Source of the DNA: Daucus carota subsp. sativus
Lineage: Eukaryota > Streptophyta > Magnoliopsida > Apiales > Apiaceae
Reading direction: 5' to 3'
Length of the DNA stretch: 64,000 nucleotides
Assembly: GCF_001625215.2 (NCBI RefSeq)
Contig: NC_030388.2
Span: 25,966,558-26,030,557 of the forward strand
Numbering within the stretch: position 1 is the stretch's first letter; every line of letters starts with the position of its first letter. The notes under the pieces are model-generated. The model saw only the letters and a list, made by a program, of their open reading frames with translations, was not told where the DNA came from and searched no databases. A program made the position numbers and the translations under genes. This document shows, in pieces, positions 57,799 to 64,000 of the stretch.

Positions 57799-60221
57799 CA
57801 TGGTTGTCACGGCGCTCGACTAGTCGACGACTAGTCGAGCAGTCGAGAATGGGAAGTCGACTAGAGAAAAACTCATATTTCGTCTGACTTGTCGACTGAC
57901 TGGTCGATTGGGCGACTAGTCGAGTCGACTAGTCACTTGGATCCTCGACTGGTTTTAAAATTGACCCAAACTTGGTCAAAACTCGGTCAAGATCGAGCTG
58001 AACTTGTTTTAACCTATAAAACATATCTTCAACCTTAATTACATCATATAACAGCTACCAGCGACGACTAGTTCACTGCGTTTGTTTTCCACTAGTTCAC
58101 TGCCCAGATGTGCAGATTGCAGAGTCAAAATTCTGCGGTTTTATAATCTGCAGGTTTTGCATTCCGCTGCTGAATGTTCTTAATTAACTCTGCAGTTAAT
58201 TGTGTTTGGCATGTTTTATATAATTGTTAGGTCCAAAGTATCGTAGAAGGGGGGGTTGAATACGATACTCACTACAATTTGAAATTCTTTCGAATCTTGC
58301 GGATAAATAAATTGCAGTCCTGTAATGGGTTTCGTGTTCCGGATATTTATTGGGTCAGTTTCTGAGGATATGAAAATATTAAACCAACACACAATATTTT
58401 CCAAGGTATATCCGTATATTGATAAATACCTCGAAGGTGCTATAAATCCAAACCCGAAGGTTGGCTGCAGAGACTACAATACACTCTACACACAAACGCC
58501 TATCAAAACAGATCTTCTATCTAAGCTCTCGTATGTGTGTAGTGTGTGCACTTTACAAAGTGTGTAATGTGGGTAGTTGTAGTTGTATATTCAAAATGAA
58601 ACACAAAGCCTCTATTTATAGACTTGGGATTCAACACTCAGCTGGTGCTTGTTCTTGGCGCAAGGAAGCTTTCAACCAATCAGAACAAAGCTTCCTCGTT
58701 CCTTGTATTAGCTTCCTTGCTCCAATCTACCTTGCTCCTCCTTCAACTTGCACCAAAACAATTCAGAAGAAATGTTTACATGATTTAAATGGCGCAAGGA
58801 AGAAATAAGAATTGGAAATTCCTTCCTCGTTCCAGTTAAATCAATTTAACAGAATTGTTTAATAAACTGGCGCAAGCAAACCAATATCTTCCTTGTTCCA
58901 ATTGGCGCAAGGAAGACAATTCCTTCCTTGTTCCAATTGGCGCAAGGAAGAAGTGGCTGGATGATGAATTTGGCGCAAGGAAGAATTATAATTAATAATT
59001 CTTTCCTTGTTCCATTCTTGGCGCAAGGAGGAATTATAAATAATAATTTCTTCCTTGTTCCATTCTTGGCGCAAGGAAGAATTAAAATAATTAATTCCTT
59101 CCTTGTTCCATTCCTTCCTTGTTCTTTTCTAGCTTGCTCCATTTCTTCCTTGTTCCTCTCTAGCTTGCTCCATTTCTTCCTTGTTCCTCCTTCAACTTGC
59201 GCCAAAACAATTGTTGAATTCGTTTTAGTGGCGCAAGGAAAGAATAAAAGTCAGAGGTTCCTTCCTTGTTCCAACCAAAACAATTCAACAGAATTGTTTA
59301 AGTTGATTCTAATATATTTTGGCGCAAGGAAGTCTTTTGAATAAATCAAAAGCTTCCTTGTTCCTCCTTTAATATCATGTGGCGCCAGGAAGATAATTGG
59401 CTCCATTTATTCCTTGTTCTAACTTAGAACAATCTAGCACACCTATATATATACATATATGTTACACATATATACATATAAGTGTTTACTAGTTAATTTG
59501 GAGGTCGCTTTGCCTTGACTTGATTAAGTTATTCTTGATTGAATCCTTCGAATCCAATTCACACGTACTGACGTCCTGTGTACTGGTCTGGTTCACGAAC
59601 GACTAATACAGAATTGATTCTCCGTCTTCTTTTCTTGACAACGTACTTAATCAGTCACACCAGACTTGAGTTTTGCTTCAATTTGTTGATTATAAATAAC
59701 CAACCAAGATATCCTGAAATATCTTGCTTCAGGGGTTGCACTGAAATCTTTCGAGTACTTGGACAACATCTTCATTGCTTCCACAATCTTGAATACTTCA
59801 ATCTTTATTCTTCACTGAGGCATGAACATATTAATGAACTTCTTCCAGTGAACTTATTCCTTCAAGACTGTAGATGGCTTCTTCAACCTTTGTCTTCGTA
59901 TCTTCCGATTTCGGTGCAGGCATAGTGTTATTTACTTGTCCTGTTCTATTGTTGAGTTATCATCCCTATGTAACAGATAGAGTTGTCTTTACATTTAGAC
60001 TTACAATAATTTTTTGTTTTCTGCTCTGTTTTTCAGCATTAGAACTGCAGTGTTTGTTTTACAACTTGCTCTATTTTTCTCTAGTTGTTTTGACCATAAT
60101 GCATTCTTGTTTGCTATAGCCTACATGTTCCATTATACGGTGTTATTGTAGTCAACTACATTTGGTAGGTAACTAGGTATATACTATCGACTCGCCTCGA
60201 CTTACCGTCGTGACAATCATG
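57799..60221. mobile_element. hAT-like element (2423 bp) inserted in the MITE
   Basis: Inverted ends CATGGTTGTCACGGCG and CGTCGTGACAATCATG. Flanks ACAAGTGT (57791-57798) and ATAAGTGT (60222-60229) match at 7 of 8 positions. Next to the left end are TCGACTAGTCG palindromes repeated several times (57830-57950). No transposase is recognised. The family is inferred from duplication length only. Confidence 0.65.
58640..59420. repeat. GGCGCAAGGAAG / TTCCTTGTTCC degenerate repeat array
   Basis: About ten units alternate TGGCGCAAGGAAGAAT with CTTCCTTGTTCCA over about 780 bp. Unit length varies, about 45-75 bp. Adjacent motifs are partly complementary (GGAAGAA / TTCTTCC), so the array can form many short hairpins. 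Open frames in it are by-products of the repeats. Confidence 0.8.
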
Positions 60222-60324
60222 ATAAGTGTTTCTCGACTTATTACACAAACAGTACGAATAAGTATTTCTAACTTATAAATCTAGAAGTCGGGCTTTTAAA
60301 ATGCAGTAAACAAACACCCCCTTA

Positions 60325-61049
60325 GATTCATCCGGTATAAATTCTTTTAAGAAAGTAATATTAAATTCAATCCTCATAATATTAAATTTACATATATATT
60401 GAGATTCATATGTAAATTTTGAGGCCGGGCATTGCAGATGATGACGGCAACATTGACACAAGCGGAGGTGAGGAAGAGAGGTCCGGTACAAATTTCGAAG
60501 ATCGTTAACTATGCCAATCACCTAATATTAGATCATAAGGTGGTCGTGTGATTAAGGATTAAACTCTTTTATATGTAATTTAATTAACGGCGCAATTTTT
60601 GTAACTTTTGTATGATGACAGAGATAAAATTTTGTAATAACGATTACATTTTGTTAATCTTATGTATTAAGTAATTTTTTGTGTTTAATATTTGAGATAT
60701 GAAATTCTATTTGGTTGCGCGTTTGTGTATATGTAATTCAATTTTGAATAGATTCATGAGTTTGAGTTTATGTTGTGGACATGTGTGTATGTATATTGGA
60801 CGCCGAAACAATGACATGAAATCGGAAAACAATAGTAGACATTTTTTTTTTGAAAACTCCCAACTTGTAATTTATGACGGACATTTTTGTCCGAAGTTTC
60901 TATATCCCAGAAATTAATGACGAATTTTTTTCCCGTTATTTCTAAATGATATAACAAAATTTTGATTGTATTAAATCAACTACCGATGAAAGTGTCTCCT
61001 TGTTAATTCAACTTAAAATTTGAGAAATGAATCTCATATTTTAATACAA
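60325..61049. other. Gene-free stretch
   Basis: A slightly GC-richer patch at 60420-60540 (GCCGGGCATTGCAGATGATG...) might be a gene fragment, but I cannot assign it. The rest is AT-rich without features. Confidence 0.35.
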
Positions 61050-61852
61050 CTAGCTTCTTAACCGCAAAGTACGGATTGCTTTAAATTATTTTATTTAATA
61101 CATGTTATATCCTTTTGTTCATCTTTTTTAAATTGAAATTTCATATTTATTTATATTTTAAATCATATTATGTTGATATCTATATGTACACATATACTCA
61201 CTATTATAATATTTAATAAAATATAAATACAAAAAATATATACTATTTAAAATTTTATTATATAATTAAATTACTACTCACCTAAAATAATTGAAAATCT
61301 AATATAAAAAATGAAATTCTTGCCGAATCAGAGTCTTTGTCATAAAGTTATTTATATATTTATTATTATTCGAATATAATATATATATATATAATATTTT
61401 ATTAAATCATAATAATTAAATATTCTAAAAATCGGCCGATTAATCAATATTCAAACATATTTTTAATCCGATTTGGTGAAATTCAGTTAAATCGATGATT
61501 AATTGGTCAAAATTGGATTAATCATTCAGGTAGAATACTAAGATTTATATAATTTGTGAGGAAAATTTAAAATTTTAAAAATGATTTTATACATATATTA
61601 TTTGCATACATAATATCAAATAATTTTAAATAATGATCATGTTAATCATTTCGATTAATCGTCAATTTTTTGATTTTCATTTTTTACGATACGGGATATT
61701 TATTTATTTATTAAATCATAATTATAAATATCATATGCATATATGTATTGGAGTTTTAATTATAAAGCAATTAATGTATATTAATGATTAGACATTAATG
61801 TCTAATAAATACGTCAGTATTAAAAACCAATAATAACCTTTATATATATAGA
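61050..61852 (-). mobile_element. Probable Helitron on minus strand (803 bp)
   Basis: Read on the minus strand it starts A|TCTATATATATAAAGG and ends with a short imperfect stem CCGTACTTTGCGG, TTAAGAAG, CTAG|T. Insertion between A and T is satisfied at both ends. The stem is weak (3 bp perfect), so confidence is moderate. Confidence 0.5.
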
Positions 61853-61984
61853 TATTGTATAATGAGCAAAAGGTAGAGTTGTCATTTTGAATTAAATTAC
61901 TCAAGTTTGCTCTATTAGATATATAATAGATTATAATTATGTTATAATAACTGAGGAAAGTTAACTTAATAAAATGATAAAAAA

Positions 61985-62333
61985 AAATCTTTCCTTAATC
62001 TATCTTGAAAATTTGGGATCATACTTGATAATATGACGATAATTATGTTGTAATATTAGAATATAACATGGCAATGCTCGGTAAGCAATTTCAGGGACAA
62101 GAGTTAAACACAATTTTGGTAATATGGCGGACCGTTTGATAAAGAACACCAAATTTCGGCGTTCTTTATTAAACGGTCTGCTAATAGAGCAGCTTATCAA
62201 TTAGCTAGAGTCTTGTATTCATTTCCAGATCGAGTGTTTGATCATAGGAGTTCTGTCCCTATATGTGTTAAAAATGTTTTATTGTCTGATTTTGTGACTT
62301 AATAAAATCTCCTTGTTTGTCAAAAAAAAAAAT
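61985..62333 (+). pseudogene. Truncated LINE 3' end with inverted 5' segment
   Basis: A frame from about 62165 to a TGA/TAA near 62300 encodes SANRAAYQLARVLYS and SSVPICVKNVLLSDFVT, like the RNase-H-type C terminus of plant LINE ORF2. An A-run follows at 62321-62331. Just before it is an inverted repeat (62132-62150 against 62158-62176, GACCGTTTGATAAAGAAC / GTTCTTTATTAAACGGTC), which may mark a 5' inversion from twin priming. Confidence 0.55.
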
Positions 62334-62872
62334 GAAAGATATCCATAAATATCTCAGAATTTTTATTCTTTTTGTAATATATTAGAAAAATACAAAGTAT
62401 TCAAAAATATCTCAAACTAAAGTATCCTTGTTCGAACTATATTTTCCACATCATGAGAACACCCTGGTGGGTGGAATCTCCTCCACGTTCTTCAGGAAAT
62501 TCATTCAGATCAACGTCTAATTTGACATCATGATTCAAATCAATTTTTAAGTTTGTAATGCTTTTTTCTTCATTTTTGTCTACTCTTTTGTCTTCATTTG
62601 CACCCTCCATTATCTAAAAGATGAGTACTTTAAAAAATAAGAATGAAATAGTGTGTAGAACAAGTATACGTATGAGTTTATATGGAAACAGAGAAGGAGA
62701 TGAAAGAGTTCAGATAGATGACATTAAAGAGAGAGTAACGAGAAAATGAGAAAATTTTATAACAAGTCAAAAAGAATCAATTAAGAATAAGTAGGTGAGT
62801 GAAACTAGATTCTTGAGGATAAAAAACGGCTAATAAAGAACGTCTAATATAGTGGAATTGAGGGAATATAAT
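62334..62872. other. Gene-free AT-rich stretch
   Basis: I see nothing here that supports a gene or named element. Confidence 0.35.
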
Positions 62873-62880
62873 ATAGAGAT

Positions 62881-63525
62881 TAGGGGTGATCGCGGTCTGG
62901 TTTGGTTCGGGTTGGAGGTAGAACCGGAACCAAACCATACATTAGCGGTTTTTTAAAATCTCAAACCAACCCATGACCCGCAAACCAATTAACTCGGACC
63001 AAGCGGTGCGGTTTTTGATGGTTCAGTTAAGCAGATTGATCGGTTTATGACTAAGGCTTATAATCAAAGACGAGGATTTATGAATAATACTAGAAAATAA
63101 AGTATCATTTTGTCTCCATTTACACAATTTCATGTAGTTAAATTAAAATACAAACTTTAGTGTAATAAAATGCATAAACTTGAATCGAAGTCGTGGATTA
63201 CTGAATTGATATGACTTGTAGTTGGTATTGATAAGGTAAGTAACTAAACAACAGCCTAGCAATTATAAACTAAAAAAATGAATATATTTATATAAAATTA
63301 ATATTATATATATAATATTAAATATTTATATTATATATATAAATACGCGGTTCGGTTTTATAACGGGTTGATTTAATATAAAACCGAAACCAACCCACAA
63401 ACCACGGTTTTTTAAATTAGTCGAACCGAAACCGTAAACCTCATTTCGGTTTCGGTTTGGATCGGATTAATATCGGATTGGTTTATGCGGATTTTGCGGT
63501 TTAAACCAGACCGTGATTACCCCTA
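62881..63525. mobile_element. hAT-type non-autonomous element (645 bp)
   Basis: Starts TAGGGGTGATCGCGGTCTGG and ends CCAGACCGTGATTACCCCTA. The 8-bp duplication ATAGAGAT is perfect (62873-62880 and 63526-63533). GGTTTCGGTTTGG and AACCGAAACC subterminal repeats resemble the element at 41168-41854. It is non-coding. Confidence 0.9.
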
Positions 63526-63533
63526 ATAGAGAT

Positions 63534-64000
63534 ATTTATGGATATATGTGACAATTTTAACATGAAAAAAAAAAATTTGTTCAAGTTTGTAGGAAATTTA
63601 ATCCCCACATCAATCTCAACCCTCTCATAAGTCATAAGAATCATTTTTCATTATTACACGTCATCATACCAAGTTACCAACACCCACATATCAGTCACCT
63701 TTGTCCAATGTGTTTTCGCCGATAGGTGTGCTAAATCAAGTCTTAAATCCAAAAATAGGGAATATGGGATAAAATTGCACTCCAACACTATGCTAGTGAT
63801 GTGCTAAATCACTAGCACAAGCCTCCCCTTCCCTATTTTTAGAATATGCTAGCCACTTCTAAACTATTTTTATCATTAAAATATTCATTTCTCTCTCTCC
63901 TTCACATCATTTCCTTCTCTTTTTTCCCTCTCTCCTCCACTATTTAATATTATTATAGTAATAGGGAATGGATATAGGGAGTACTATTGGAGCTCATGTG
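63534..64000. other. Right edge, possible MITE cut by window
   Basis: C/T-rich tracts (CTCTCTCTCC, TCCCTCTCTCC) and the pair CACTCCAACACTATGC (63779) and CTATTGGAGC (63984) suggest the start and end of another small element, or the upstream region of a gene to the right. It cannot be resolved within the window. Confidence 0.3.

Larger units (their letters stand above)
57640..60321. mobile_element. Tourist-like MITE copy 3, split by a hAT-like element
   Basis: The left part (57640-57798) begins AGAGTCATTTGGACGAGTTT after TTA. The right part (60222-60321) ends GTAAACAAACACCCCC before TTA (60322-60324). Joined, they match copies 1 and 2 (GACTTATTACACAAA...ACGAATAAGT). The 3-bp TTA duplication fits PIF/Harbinger. 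Confidence 0.82.

Noticed and set aside
58846..59205. Minus-strand 119-codon frame rich in RKEQGRNGTRKE
   Set aside because: It simply translates the GGCGCAAGGAAG repeat array; a shifted frame and the other strand are open for the same reason.

Overview
The window is plant nuclear DNA, most likely from an angiosperm and probably a eudicot. The evidence is GT-AG spliced genes with plant-only families (plant mobile domain, AHL, DUF3475/DUF668), AT-rich intergenic sequence, and dense plant-type mobile elements: CTCCCTCC-ended mariner/Stowaway MITEs, GAGCATC-ended PIF/Harbinger MITEs, CTAG-ended Helitrons, hAT-like elements, a TRIM and Mutator-like elements. All identifications come from reading the sequence and from family knowledge; no database search was run.

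Left part (1-19.5 kb), gene-rich. The 3' portion of an ARP9-type actin-related protein gene (+) enters from the left edge. It converges on a two-exon peroxisomal enoyl-CoA isomerase gene of the ECI1 type (-). Next comes a complete 18-exon RAD5-type SNF2/HIRAN/RING repair helicase (+, 1342 codons before the stop), with an unusual acidic tandem repeat near its N terminus. From memory, ARP9 (At5g43500) and RAD5B (At5g43530) are also close neighbours in Arabidopsis, so this looks like conserved microsynteny and supports the RAD5B assignment.

20.7-28.9 kb is one large Mutator-like element of about 8.2 kb. It carries two apparently intact plus-strand genes: a plant-mobile-domain (MAIN/PP7-long-form-like) protein, and a MuDR-type transposase with a DDE triad and a SWIM finger. 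Short palindromes of the form ACGCTAC-N5-GTAGCGT are clustered at both ends and again just upstream of the transposase. Two copies of a GC-rich 139-bp unit with a 62-bp hairpin lie between the genes. This is the most interesting system in the window.

28.9-42 kb is a TE graveyard: a Helitron, several MITEs, a TRIM nested inside a MITE, three GAGCATC MITEs and a hAT element with a perfect 8-bp duplication. One small conserved single-exon gene (32594-32929) lies inside it.

42-50 kb holds two intronless genes: a DUF3475/DUF668 (PSK-simulator-related) protein, and an AT-hook PPC-domain protein closely resembling AHL20. MITEs, one nested in another, lie between them.

50-64 kb has no host gene I can support. 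It contains tandem duplications, a Helitron 3' end, a head-to-tail tandem Helitron whose two copies give an empty/filled-site comparison for a MITE, a PIF-type MITE split by a 2.4-kb hAT-like element, a minus-strand Helitron, a LINE 3' fragment and a hAT MITE with a perfect 8-bp duplication.
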